A stretch of 64,000 bases of DNA from Streptomyces brasiliensis (GTDB lineage: Bacteria > Actinomycetota > Actinomycetes > Streptomycetales > Streptomycetaceae): contig NZ_BMQA01000036.1 in NCBI RefSeq assembly GCF_014647875.1, positions 1 through 64,000 on the forward strand, in the 5' to 3' direction. Within the stretch, counting starts at the first letter, position 1. Each line of letters opens with the position of its first letter. The notes under the pieces are model-generated. The model worked only from the letters and a program-made list of their open reading frames with translations, was not told where the DNA came from and did no database searches. This document shows, piece after piece, positions 17,194 to 25,150 of this stretch. The position numbers and the translations under genes are program-made.

Positions 17194-17220
17194 TGTGGAC
17201 TACTCACCGGTTGTGGACAG
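17194..17220 (-). promoter_or_regulatory. paired DnaA-box-like element upstream of the M23 gene
   Basis: Read on the minus strand: CTGTCCACA (17220-17212), then ACCGGTGAG, then TAGTCCACA (17202-17194). It matches the element at 11336-11362 at nearly every position and has the same 18-nt spacing. It reads toward the M23 start codon 40 nt away and also lies 205 nt upstream of rpsB on the other side. Confidence 0.5.
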
Positions 17221-17249
17221 TGGCGTCACCCGGTGGGTCGGCGGTCCCG

Positions 17250-17255
17250 TACACT
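17250..17255 (+). promoter_or_regulatory. candidate -10 element for rpsB
   Basis: TACACT at 17250-17255 fits the -10 consensus, but no good -35 was found. It would give a leader of about 165 nt before the rpsB ATG. Confidence 0.4.
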
Positions 17256-17425
17256 TCTGTTGGCGATCCGGGTCACCGGGTCGACTTCGCACGCCCCGAC
17301 ATCGAGCCCTCACCGGCCGGTGTCAGCGCTCCTCGGTCCTTCGTGGCAACGGCGCAACGCGGGCGTCAGGCGCGGAAGCCGTCCGGCAGCCGCGGCACAA
17401 CCGAGAAATTCAAGGAGATACGGCC

Positions 17426-18358
17426 ATGGCCGTCGTCACGATGCGGGAGCTGCTGGAGAGCGGCGTCCACTTCGGTCACCAGACCCGTCGCTGGAACCCG
17501 AAGATGAAGCGCTTCATCTTCACCGAGCGCAACGGCATCTACATCATCGACCTGCTCCAGTCGCTGTCGTACATCGACCGCGCCTACGAGTTCGTCAAGG
17601 AGACCGTCGCCCACGGCGGCACGGTCATGTTCGTCGGCACGAAGAAGCAGGCGCAGGAGGCCATCGCCGAGCAGGCCACCCGCGTCGGCATGCCCTACGT
17701 CAACCAGCGCTGGCTGGGCGGCATGCTCACCAACTTCTCGACCGTCTACAAGCGTCTGCAGCGCCTCAAGGAGCTCGAGCAGATCGACTTCGACGACGTC
17801 GCGTCCTCCGGTCTGACCAAGAAGGAGCTTCTCGTGCTCTCGCGCGAGAAGGCCAAGCTGGAGAAGACCCTCGGTGGTATCCGCGAGATGCAGAAGGTGC
17901 CCAGCGCCGTCTGGATCGTGGACACCAAGAAGGAGCACATCGCGGTCGGCGAGGCCCGGAAGCTCAACATCCCGGTCGTCGCCATCCTCGACACCAACTG
18001 TGACCCCGACGAGGTCGACTACAAGATCCCGGGCAACGACGACGCGATCCGCTCCGTCACCCTTCTCACCCGTGTGATCGCCGACGCCGTCGCCGAGGGC
18101 CTCATCGCCCGTTCCGGCGTCGCCGCCGGTGAGAAGGGCGAGAAGGCCGCCGGTGAGCCGCTCGCCGAGTGGGAGCGCGACCTGCTCGAGGGCGAGAAGA
18201 AGGCCGGCGAGCCCGAGGTCCAGACCTCCGCCGAGACGGAGAAGGTCGCCGACGCCGAGCAGGCCGAGGCCCCCGCCGCCGAGGCCCCGGCCGCCGAGGC
18301 CCCGGCCGCCGAGGCCCCGGCCGCCGAGGCCCCCGCCGCGGACGCCGAGCAGGCCTGA
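17426..18358 (+). CDS. rpsB: 30S ribosomal protein uS2 with repetitive tail
   Basis: Ribosomal protein S2, which joins the 30S late and recruits S1-type proteins. The core is standard (VTMRELLESGVHFGHQTRRW, then FIFTERNGIYIIDLLQ, FVGTKKQAQEAI and NQRWLGGMLTNF). ATG 17426 follows AAGGAGA. The 310-residue protein carries an extra C-terminal tail after about residue 250 that is rich in Glu, Ala and Pro and ends with five EAPAA units encoded by 15-bp tandem repeats. A 13-bp-stem hairpin follows before tsf, so read-through into tsf may be controlled. Confidence 0.97.
   Translation: MAVVTMRELLESGVHFGHQTRRWNPKMKRFIFTERNGIYIIDLLQSLSYIDRAYEFVKETVAHGGTVMFVGTKKQAQEAIAEQATRVGMPYVNQRWLGGMLTNFSTVYKRLQRLKELEQIDFDDVASSGLTKKELLVLSREKAKLEKTLGGIREMQKVPSAVWIVDTKKEHIAVGEARKLNIPVVAILDTNCDPDEVDYKIPGNDDAIRSVTLLTRVIADAVAEGLIARSGVAAGEKGEKAAGEPLAEWERDLLEGEKKAGEPEVQTSAETEKVADAEQAEAPAAEAPAAEAPAAEAPAAEAPAADAEQA
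18266..18340 (+). repeat. five 15-bp tandem repeats inside rpsB
   Basis: Five in-frame units of GAGGCCCCGGCCGCC or a one/two-base variant (18266, 18281, 18296, 18311 and 18326), each encoding EAPAA (last EAPAA followed by D). Copy number is likely variable between strains. Confidence 0.9.
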
Positions 18359-18377
18359 CCCGTCAGCGTCAGAGTTG

Positions 18378-18438
18378 ACGGCGGGAGCGGTGCTGCATCC
18401 ACTAGCGCCTTTGGTGCGGTGAAGTCCGCTCCCGCCGT
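18378..18438 (+). terminator. long-stem hairpin between rpsB and tsf
   Basis: ACGGCGGGAGCGG (18378-18390) pairs perfectly with CCGCTCCCGCCGT (18426-18438) across a 35-nt loop. It is followed by TCACCC rather than a T run. Because tsf follows 100 nt later in the same direction, partial termination or attenuation is likely. Confidence 0.7.
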
Positions 18439-18540
18439 TCACCCGTAGGTCGGCGGGGTGTCAGCGGCCTCCGACTACATGGGGGCCGTAGACCCCGTAG
18501 ATCTTCGATCTTCCAGACTTCCAGAAAGATTCACAGACTC

Positions 18541-19377
18541 ATGGCGAACTACACCGCCGCCGACGTCAAGAAGCTTCGTGAGCTCACTGGCGCCGGCATG
18601 ATGGACTGCAAGAAGGCGCTGGACGAGGCCGAGGGCAACGTCGAGAAGGCCGTCGAGGCGCTCCGTATCAAGGGCCAGAAGGGCGTCGCCAAGCGCGAGG
18701 GCCGCTCCGCCGAGAACGGCGCCGTGGTCTCGATCATCGCCGACGACAACTCCTCCGGCGTCCTCGTCGAGCTGAAGTGCGAGACGGACTTCGTAGCCAA
18801 GGGCGAGAAGTTCCAGGCCGTGGCCACCACCATCGCCGAGCACGTCGCCAAGACCTCCCCGGCCGACCTCGAGGCCCTGCTCGCCTCCGAGATCGAGCCC
18901 GGCAAGACCGTCCAGGCGTTCGTGGACGAGGCCAACGCCAACCTTGGTGAGAAGATCGTCCTGGACCGCTTCGCGCAGTTCTCCGAGGGCTTCGTCGCCG
19001 CCTACATGCACCGCACGATGCCGGACCTGCCCCCGCAGATCGGTGTCCTCGTCGAGCTGGACAAGCCGAACGCCGAGGTCGCCAAGGGCGTCGCCCAGCA
19101 CATCGCCGCCTTCGCGCCGAAGTACCTCTCCAAGGAGGACGTGCCGGCCGAGGTCGTCGAGTCCGAGCGCCGTATCGCCGAGGAGACCACCCGCGCCGAG
19201 GGCAAGCCCGAGGCCGCGATCGCCAAGATCGTCGAGGGGCGCCTCAACGGCTTCTTCAAGGACGCCACGCTGCTCGGCCAGCCGTACGCGCTGGACAACA
19301 AGAAGTCCGTCCAGAAGATCCTGGACGAGGCCGGTGTCACCCTGAAGCGCTTCACGCGCATCAAGGTCGGCATCTGA
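18541..19377 (+). CDS. tsf: elongation factor Ts
   Basis: EF-Ts, the guanine-nucleotide exchange factor of EF-Tu. The 278-residue protein has the N-terminal UBA-like domain (KKLRELTGAGMMDCKKALDE) and the core signature CETDFVAKGEKFQ near residue 80, then the dimer/core region with MHRTMPDLPPQIGVLVELD. The end KRFTRIKVGI is typical for actinobacteria. AGAAAG serves as a modest Shine-Dalgarno. It follows rpsB as in most bacteria. A structured leader separates it from pyrH. Confidence 0.97.
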   Translation: MANYTAADVKKLRELTGAGMMDCKKALDEAEGNVEKAVEALRIKGQKGVAKREGRSAENGAVVSIIADDNSSGVLVELKCETDFVAKGEKFQAVATTIAEHVAKTSPADLEALLASEIEPGKTVQAFVDEANANLGEKIVLDRFAQFSEGFVAAYMHRTMPDLPPQIGVLVELDKPNAEVAKGVAQHIAAFAPKYLSKEDVPAEVVESERRIAEETTRAEGKPEAAIAKIVEGRLNGFFKDATLLGQPYALDNKKSVQKILDEAGVTLKRFTRIKVGI

Positions 19378-19421
19378 GTCCGTACCGCGAGCGACGCCCG
19401 ACCCCGATAGGGTCGAGGGGA

Positions 19422-19537
19422 GTCGTCCGCGTACGCCGTCACCGCGTACGCGTGCGTGACGGACGACAGCAGATCTGACGAGGAGGCCATTGCCGCGCAC
19501 GGGAGCGAAGAGCGACCCCACCGGCAATGGCCTTCTT
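19422..19537 (+). other. structured tsf-pyrH intergenic leader with competing hairpins
   Basis: Hairpin A: CGCGTACGC (19428-19436) / GCGTACGCG (19444-19452). Hairpin B, which excludes A: CCGTCAC (19436-19442) / GTGACGG (19456-19462). An outer stem GTCGTCCG (19422-19429) / CGGACGAC (19460-19467) competes at the ends. Downstream, GGCCATTGCCG (19485-19495) pairs with GGCAATGGCC (19522-19532 region), extendable with G-U pairs and followed by TTCTTC. This looks like an attenuator or terminator before pyrH. Confidence 0.55.
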
Positions 19538-19571
19538 CGTATGTGCAACATGTGAAAGAGGCGGGATCCCC

Positions 19572-20330
19572 ATGACCACCAAGGCCCAGAAGAGCGACGA
19601 CGGCAAAGTACGCGGCCGGTTTCTGCTGAAGCTGTCCGGAGAGGCCTTCTCCGGCGGCGGGGGCCTGGGCGTCGACCCCGACGTGGTGCACGCCATCGCC
19701 CGCGAGATCGCGGCCGTCGTCCGGGACGGCGCGCAGATCGCGGTCGTCATCGGAGGCGGCAACTTCTTCCGCGGCGCCGAACTCCAGCAGCGCGGCATGG
19801 ACCGGGCCCGCTCGGACTACATGGGCATGCTCGGCACGGTCATGAACTGCCTCGCCCTCCAGGACTTCCTGGAGAAGGAGGGCATCCAGTCCCGCGTCCA
19901 GACCGCCATCACCATGGGCCAGGTCGCCGAGCCGTACATCCCGCTGCGGGCCGTGCGCCACCTGGAGAAGGGCCGCGTGGTGATCTTCGGCGCCGGTATG
20001 GGCATGCCGTACTTCTCCACCGACACCACCGCCGCCCAGCGCGCCCTGGAGATCGACGCCGAGGCGCTGCTCATGGGCAAGAACGGTGTGGACGGGGTCT
20101 ACGACTCCGACCCGAAGACCAACCCGGACGCCGTCAAGTTCGACTCCCTCGGCTACGGCGAGGTCATCACTCGCGACCTCAAGGTCGCCGACGCCACCGC
20201 CATCACGCTGTGCCGCGACAACAAGCTGCCGATCCTCGTCTTCGAGCTGCTGGCGGCGGGCAATATTGCGCGGGCCGTCAAGGGTGAGAAGATCGGCACG
20301 CTCGTGGGGGACCAGGGCAGCCGGAACTGA
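19572..20330 (+). CDS. pyrH: UMP kinase
   Basis: PyrH phosphorylates UMP to UDP and is the regulated step of pyrimidine nucleotide synthesis. The 252-residue protein belongs to the amino-acid-kinase fold: FLLKLSGEAFSGG near the start, VIGGGNFFRG, YMGMLGTVMN, then GMGMPYFSTDTTAAQRA and VDGVYDSDPK. ATG 19572 is chosen after AAAGAGG. A longer in-frame start at 19527 would place coding sequence inside the preceding hairpin. It lies in the conserved tsf-pyrH-frr-cdsA order, with a structured 194-nt leader that may tune its expression. Confidence 0.96.
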   Translation: MTTKAQKSDDGKVRGRFLLKLSGEAFSGGGGLGVDPDVVHAIAREIAAVVRDGAQIAVVIGGGNFFRGAELQQRGMDRARSDYMGMLGTVMNCLALQDFLEKEGIQSRVQTAITMGQVAEPYIPLRAVRHLEKGRVVIFGAGMGMPYFSTDTTAAQRALEIDAEALLMGKNGVDGVYDSDPKTNPDAVKFDSLGYGEVITRDLKVADATAITLCRDNKLPILVFELLAAGNIARAVKGEKIGTLVGDQGSRN

Positions 20331-20514
20331 CCGGCACACCCGCTTCGGCCACCGGGCGCCACCTGTCCGGGGGACCGACGGGACGGACCCTGACCGGGGG
20401 ATGGACAATGGTCTGCCGGTCGGGAACCGTGCAGGAAGAAGACGCGACGCAGCCGGCCGCCGCCACCGACAGGGAACCGCAGCCGGGCCTACTCAAGACA
20501 CGCAGGAGCAAGTG

Positions 20515-21072
20515 GTGATCGAAGAGACCCTCCTCGAGGCCGAGGAGAAGATGGAGAAGGCCGTCGTGGTCGCCAAGGAGGACTTCGCCGCGATCCGCAC
20601 CGGCCGTGCGCACCCGGCGATGTTCAACAAGATCGTGGCCGACTACTACGGTGCGCCGACGCCGATCAACCAGCTGGCTTCGTTCGCAGTTCCGGAGCCG
20701 CGCATGGCGGTCGTGACCCCGTTCGACAAGAGCGCCCTGCGCAACATCGAGCAGGCCATCCGCGACTCCGACCTGGGCGTCAACCCGAGCAACGACGGCA
20801 ACATCATCCGTGTGGTGTTCCCGGAGCTCACCGAGGAGCGCCGCCGCGACTACATCAAGGTCGCCAAGGGCAAGGGCGAGGACGCCAAGGTGTCCATCCG
20901 CTCCGTGCGCCGCAAGGCCAAGGACGCCATCGACAAGCTGATCAAGGACGGCGAGGTCGGCGAGGACGAGGGCCGCCGTGCGGAGAAGGAACTCGACGAC
21001 ACCACCGCGAAGTACGTCGCTCAGGTGGACGAGCTCCTCAAGCACAAGGAAGCGGAGCTGCTCGAGGTCTGA
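20515..21072 (+). CDS. frr: ribosome recycling factor
   Basis: RRF, with EF-G, splits post-termination ribosomes. 185 residues, the normal length. Motifs: IRTGRAHPAMFNKIVADYYG near residue 30, VPEPRMAVVTPFDKS near 65 and RRRDYIKVAKGKGEDAKVSI near 120. GTG 20515 (VIEETLLEAEEKM) is six bases after GCAGGAG. An in-frame GTG directly before it (20512) is a possible alternative. The stop shares one base with the cdsA start (TGATG). Confidence 0.96.
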   Translation: MIEETLLEAEEKMEKAVVVAKEDFAAIRTGRAHPAMFNKIVADYYGAPTPINQLASFAVPEPRMAVVTPFDKSALRNIEQAIRDSDLGVNPSNDGNIIRVVFPELTEERRRDYIKVAKGKGEDAKVSIRSVRRKAKDAIDKLIKDGEVGEDEGRRAEKELDDTTAKYVAQVDELLKHKEAELLEV

Positions 21073-22223
21073 TGAACAACTCTTCCTGGGGGGCGCCGCC
21101 ACAGACCGGGTACTGGGGGCCCACCCATCAAGGGCCTGGCCAGGGCCATGCTCAGGGCTACGTCCACGGGCCCGGTCCGGCGGATCCCGCGTACGATGCG
21201 CAAGACGCGCAGCAGACTCGCCCCATGCCCGTCGTGCCCGGCGACGTACCCGCGTACGGCGGAGACCAGGATGACGACCGGGGGGCCGCTCGGCTGGGCG
21301 GCCCCTTGTTCCGAGACGAGACCCCGACGGCGCACCCCGATGGGGCGGTGCCGCAGAATCCGGAGCCCATGCCCGACGCCCCACAGCCGGCGCCTGCACC
21401 GCAGAAGAAGAGTGCGGGCCGGGACCTGGGCGCGGCCATAGGCGTCGGCGTCGGGCTCGGCGTGGTGATCGTCGCGTCCCTGTTCATCGTCAAGGCCGTC
21501 TTCGTCGGCGTGGTGGCGGTCGCCGTCGTGGTCGGCCTGTGGGAGCTGACCAGCCGGCTCCAGGAGCGCAAGGGCATCAAGGCACCCCTGGTCCCGCTCG
21601 CTGTCGGCGGCGCCGCGATGGTCGTCGCCGGATATGTGAGCGGGGCCGAGGGCGCCTGGGTGGCCATGGCGCTCACCGCACTCGCGGTGCTGGTCTGGCG
21701 GATGACGGAACCGCCGGAGGGCTATCTCAAGGACGTCACGGCGGGCGTCTTCGCCGCGTTCTACGTGCCGTTCCTCGCGACGTTCGTCGCGATGATGCTC
21801 ACCGCCGACGACGGCCCGCGTCGCGTACTGACCTTCCTGCTCCTGACGGTCGTCAGCGACACCGGTGCCTACGCCGTCGGCTGGCGCTTCGGCCGCAAGA
21901 AGCTCGCCCCGCGCATCAGCCCCGGCAAGACCCGTGAAGGCCTGGCCGGCGCGGTCAGCTTCGCCATGGTCGCGGGCGCGCTGTGCATGCAGTTCCTGAT
22001 CGACGACGGCACCTGGTGGCAGGGCCTCCTGCTGGGCCTCGCCGTCGCGGCCAGCGCCACGCTCGGCGACCTCGGCGAGTCCATGATCAAGCGAGACCTC
22101 GGCATCAAGGACATGGGCACGCTGCTCCCCGGTCACGGCGGCATCATGGACCGCTTGGACTCCCTGCTGCCCACGGCTCCTGTGGTGTGGCTGCTGCTGG
22201 TGATCTTCGTCGGGTCCGCATAG
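21072..22223 (+). CDS. cdsA: phosphatidate cytidylyltransferase
   Basis: CdsA converts phosphatidic acid and CTP into CDP-diacylglycerol, the precursor of membrane phospholipids. The 383-residue protein has a long Gly/Pro/Gln-rich cytoplasmic N-terminus of about 120 residues and then about eight membrane helices. The family signature near the C-terminus is complete (KRDLGIKDMGTLLPGHGGIM, then DRLDS). The N-terminal extension is longer than in E. coli and typical of streptomycetes. It is coupled to frr by the TGATG overlap and closes the rpsB-tsf-pyrH-frr-cdsA group. Confidence 0.94.
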   Translation: MNNSSWGAPPQTGYWGPTHQGPGQGHAQGYVHGPGPADPAYDAQDAQQTRPMPVVPGDVPAYGGDQDDDRGAARLGGPLFRDETPTAHPDGAVPQNPEPMPDAPQPAPAPQKKSAGRDLGAAIGVGVGLGVVIVASLFIVKAVFVGVVAVAVVVGLWELTSRLQERKGIKAPLVPLAVGGAAMVVAGYVSGAEGAWVAMALTALAVLVWRMTEPPEGYLKDVTAGVFAAFYVPFLATFVAMMLTADDGPRRVLTFLLLTVVSDTGAYAVGWRFGRKKLAPRISPGKTREGLAGAVSFAMVAGALCMQFLIDDGTWWQGLLLGLAVAASATLGDLGESMIKRDLGIKDMGTLLPGHGGIMDRLDSLLPTAPVVWLLLVIFVGSA

Positions 22224-22353
22224 GCGTCGTACGTCTGCCTGCACGAGCCCCGCTCTCACCCGAGGGCGGGGCACGTCGTCGTACGGCGGGAATCCCGGAA
22301 CCCGTATGCCGCAGCACAAATGGCCGCGGTCGGGTGGCGGCGGAAGACTTCCG

Positions 22354-23580
22354 ATGGCCCTCGACTCCGCCTCGGACACACCTCCACCGCCGGTGCGCTT
22401 CTGGCCCGTCGACGATCTGCCCGCCCTGGAACCCGATCCGTTTCTCGACGAAGTGATGCGCGAGGAGCCGGTCACCCGGATCAAACTGCCGCATGGCGAG
22501 GGCCACGCCTGGCTCGTCACCCGCTACGACGACGTCCGCCTCGTCACCGCCGACCCCCGCTTCTCCCGCGAGCGGCTGATCGGCCGCTTGGTGACCAGCA
22601 TGCGCCCGGAACCGGTGGCCTCGCAGACGGCCGGGCTGCAGTACATCGACCCGCCCCGGCACAACCGGCTGCGCCGGGTCGTCGCCCGGGCGTTCACCGG
22701 CCGCAGTATGCAGCGCCTGCGCCCGCTCGCCGAGCGCCGGGCCGCCGAACTGCTCGACCGGATGGAACTGGCCGGAGCACCCGCCGACCTCATGGAGCAT
22801 CTGCACGGCCCCTTTCCGAGCGCCGTGATCCGTGACTTCCTCGGCGTGGACGAGAGCGACTGGCACCGCTGGGCCCGGACCGGCGAGGCCCTGCTGTCCG
22901 CCGGCGCCGAGTCCAAGGAGCTCGCGAAGGCCGCCGCCGACGCCACCCGAGCCCGGATCGTCGAACTCCTCGAACGCCGCCGTGCGGAGCCCCGCGACGA
23001 CCTGGCCGGAGTGCTGGCACGGGCCGTCGCCGACGGGGAGATCAGCGACGACGAGGCGATCTCCCTCGCCATCGCCGTCCAGGTCAGCGGCGGCCACGCG
23101 GTCCGCAACAACAGCGGCTCGATGATGTACGCGCTGCTCACCCACCTCGAACAGCTCGACCAGCTGCGCCGTGAACCGGACCTCCTGCCGAAGGCCGTCG
23201 ACGAGCTGTTCCGCTACGTCCCGCACCGCAACGGCGTCGGCATTCCGCGCGTCGCCACCGAGGACGTCGAGGTCGGCGGGCAGCTGATCCGGGCCGGCTA
23301 CGTGGTCTACAACGCCTACGTCGCAGCCAAGCGCGATCCCGTAGCCTTCCCCGACCCCGACTCCCTGGACTTCGGCCGCACCAACGCCGCCCACCTGGCC
23401 TTCGGGCACGGTCCGCACCACTGCCTGGCCGCGATCATGGCCCGCATGGAGGCGGAGGTGATGACCTCCGCCGTTCTCGTCCGCTTCCCCAAGATCCGCC
23501 TGGCGGTGGCCCCGGAAGACGTCGAGTCCCAGCGCCAGTGCCTCATCCGCGGACCGAGGACGCTGCCCGTGACCTGGTGA
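22354..23580 (+). CDS. cytochrome P450 with atypical I-helix
   Basis: A soluble bacterial P450 of 408 residues. The heme-binding loop is LAFGHGPHHCLAA with the cysteine ligand near residue 361, and the K-helix ExxR is in VDELFRYVP. In the I-helix, where most P450s have an acid-alcohol pair for oxygen activation (AGxDT or GHETT), this protein reads SGGHAVRNNSG. Proton delivery must therefore differ, as in some P450s that couple substrates. No ferredoxin, reductase or biosynthetic gene is adjacent, so substrate and redox partner are unknown. ATG 22354 gives the usual P450 length. The ATG at 22306 is possible. Confidence 0.9.
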   Translation: MALDSASDTPPPPVRFWPVDDLPALEPDPFLDEVMREEPVTRIKLPHGEGHAWLVTRYDDVRLVTADPRFSRERLIGRLVTSMRPEPVASQTAGLQYIDPPRHNRLRRVVARAFTGRSMQRLRPLAERRAAELLDRMELAGAPADLMEHLHGPFPSAVIRDFLGVDESDWHRWARTGEALLSAGAESKELAKAAADATRARIVELLERRRAEPRDDLAGVLARAVADGEISDDEAISLAIAVQVSGGHAVRNNSGSMMYALLTHLEQLDQLRREPDLLPKAVDELFRYVPHRNGVGIPRVATEDVEVGGQLIRAGYVVYNAYVAAKRDPVAFPDPDSLDFGRTNAAHLAFGHGPHHCLAAIMARMEAEVMTSAVLVRFPKIRLAVAPEDVESQRQCLIRGPRTLPVTW

Positions 23581-23723
23581 GCCCGATCCCGCGACGACCG
23601 ACGGGAAGCCACGGGGAACGTCGGGGAGCGCCCCGCGAGTTTCATCAGGTCCGGCCCGATCCGCCCCGCCACCAACCTGCAGCGAGCCGGAGTCATCCTC
23701 GGGTTGCCCGCAGCTGAGCTCAT

Positions 23724-23816
23724 TCAGTCCAGGTAGTCGTAGAACCAGAGGCCGAGATTGCGGTAATCGACGGCGACGAGGAAGAAGAATTCGATCTGCG
23801 ACACTGGTACAGCCAT
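23724..23816 (-). CDS. possible 30-residue aromatic small protein divergent from rlmN
   Basis: A short frame reading MAVPVSQIEFFFLVAVDYRN and then LGLWFYDYLD, so 30 codons with a stop at 23724. Its ATG overlaps the rlmN ATG on the other strand (CATG at 23814-23817). From codon 5 on, third positions are mostly C/G even though the region is locally AT-richer, and the peptide is hydrophobic and aromatic, unlike most chance frames in this genome. An internal GTG at codon 5 is an alternative start. No Shine-Dalgarno is convincing because upstream lies rlmN coding sequence. Function unknown. Confidence 0.3.
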   Translation of the reverse strand: MAVPVSQIEFFFLVAVDYRNLGLWFYDYLD

Positions 23817-24921
23817 GCCTAAGCCCGGAGAACTCACCTTTGTCGCGCCGCGCGGAGCCAAGAAGCCGCCGCGGCATCTCGCCGACCTGTCGCCCGCCGA
23901 GCGCAAGGAAGCGGTGGCCGCGATCGGCGAGAAGCCGTTCCGTGCCAAGCAGCTCTCGACGCACTACTTCGCGCGGTATGCGCACGACCCGGCCGAATGG
24001 ACCGACATCCCCGCCGGGTCGCGCGGCAAGCTGCGGGAGGCGCTGCTGCCGGAGCTGATGACGGTCGTCCGGCATCTGTCGACCGACCAGGGCACCACCC
24101 GCAAGACGCTGTGGCGGCTGTTCGACGGGACGCTCGTCGAGTCGGTGCTGATGCGGTACCCGGACCGGGTGACCATGTGCATCAGCTCGCAGGCCGGGTG
24201 CGGTATGAACTGCCCGTTCTGCGCGACCGGGCAGGCCGGTCTCGACCGGAACCTGTCGACCGCCGAGATCGTGCACCAGATCGTGGACGGGATGCGGGCG
24301 CTGAGGGACGGCGAGGTCCCGGGCGGGCCCGCGCGGCTGTCCAACATCGTCTTCATGGGCATGGGTGAGCCGCTCGCCAACTACAAGCGGGTCGTCGGCG
24401 CCATCCGCGCCCTCACCGACCCCGAGCCGGACGGGCTCGGGCTGTCGCAGCGCGGGATCACGGTGTCGACCGTCGGCCTCGTCCCGGCGATCCACCGCTT
24501 CGCCGACGAGGGCTTCAAGTGCCGGCTCGCCATCTCCCTGCACGCGCCCGACGACGAGTTGCGCGACACCCTTGTCCCCGTGAACACCCGCTGGAAGGTC
24601 CGCGAGGTGCTCGACGCCGGGCTGGAGTACGCCGCCAGGTCCGGGCGCCGGCTGTCCATCGAGTACGCGCTGATCCGGGACATCAACGACCAGGCCTGGC
24701 GCGGTGACCGGCTCGGCCGGCTGCTCAAGGGCAAGCCCGTGCACGTCAATCTGATTCCGCTCAACCCGACGCCGGGCTCCAAGTGGACCGCCTCCCGGCC
24801 CGAGGACGAGAAGGCCTTCGTCGAGGCCATCGCCGCCCACGGGGTGCCGGTGACCGTCCGGGACACCCGAGGTCAGGAGATCGACGGAGCCTGTGGTCAG
24901 CTCGCGGCCACCGAGCGGTAG
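23815..24921 (+). CDS. rlmN: dual-specificity 23S rRNA/tRNA adenine-C2 methyltransferase RlmN
   Basis: Radical-SAM methyltransferase that methylates C2 of A2503 in 23S rRNA and A37 of some tRNAs. 368 residues. The CX3CX2C iron-sulfur motif is in CGMNCPFCATG near residue 125. The GMGEPLANY motif near 180 and SLHAPDDELRDTLVPVN near 240 are typical. A C-terminal cysteine in RGQEIDGACGQL near 360 matches the second mechanistic cysteine. The partner catalytic cysteine and the overall length agree with RlmN rather than Cfr. Monocistronic by position. Confidence 0.96.
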   Translation: MPKPGELTFVAPRGAKKPPRHLADLSPAERKEAVAAIGEKPFRAKQLSTHYFARYAHDPAEWTDIPAGSRGKLREALLPELMTVVRHLSTDQGTTRKTLWRLFDGTLVESVLMRYPDRVTMCISSQAGCGMNCPFCATGQAGLDRNLSTAEIVHQIVDGMRALRDGEVPGGPARLSNIVFMGMGEPLANYKRVVGAIRALTDPEPDGLGLSQRGITVSTVGLVPAIHRFADEGFKCRLAISLHAPDDELRDTLVPVNTRWKVREVLDAGLEYAARSGRRLSIEYALIRDINDQAWRGDRLGRLLKGKPVHVNLIPLNPTPGSKWTASRPEDEKAFVEAIAAHGVPVTVRDTRGQEIDGACGQLAATER

Positions 24922-24939
24922 TCTGAGCGTCGGTACGTC

Positions 24940-25062
24940 TTGGTGTCGTACCACCACACCTTCATATTCCGACAGGGGAGCGCCACAGCGCTGAGAGTGC
25001 GGCATCGGCCGCAGACCCTCTGAACCTCGCCCAGGTCATTCTGGGTAGGAAGTTCGGTCATC
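24940..25062 (+). promoter_or_regulatory. TPP riboswitch (THI element) with upstream promoter
   Basis: A promoter TTGGTG (24940-24945) with 17-nt spacer to CATATT (24963-24968) precedes the aptamer. From 24970 the conserved TPP aptamer parts are in order: CAGGGGAGC, GCTGAGAGTG, CAGACCCTCTGAACCT and then CAGGTCATTCTGGGTAGGAA. It ends about 90 nt before thiB. Thiamine pyrophosphate binding should repress the importer, in actinobacteria usually by hiding the ribosome site of the first gene (AGGAGG at 25138-25143). Confidence 0.93.
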
Positions 25063-25150
25063 ACTCGAGCTGTTGCGCCCTGCCCGGGCATCCCGCGCGG
25101 ATCCTGGGCAGGGCCGCGTCTCTTCCTGGTCAACCCCAGGAGGAAAACCA

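Noticed and set aside
11336..17220. A replication origin
   Set aside because: Only two pairs of boxes are present, 5.8 kb apart, and dnaA, dnaN or gyrase genes are absent.
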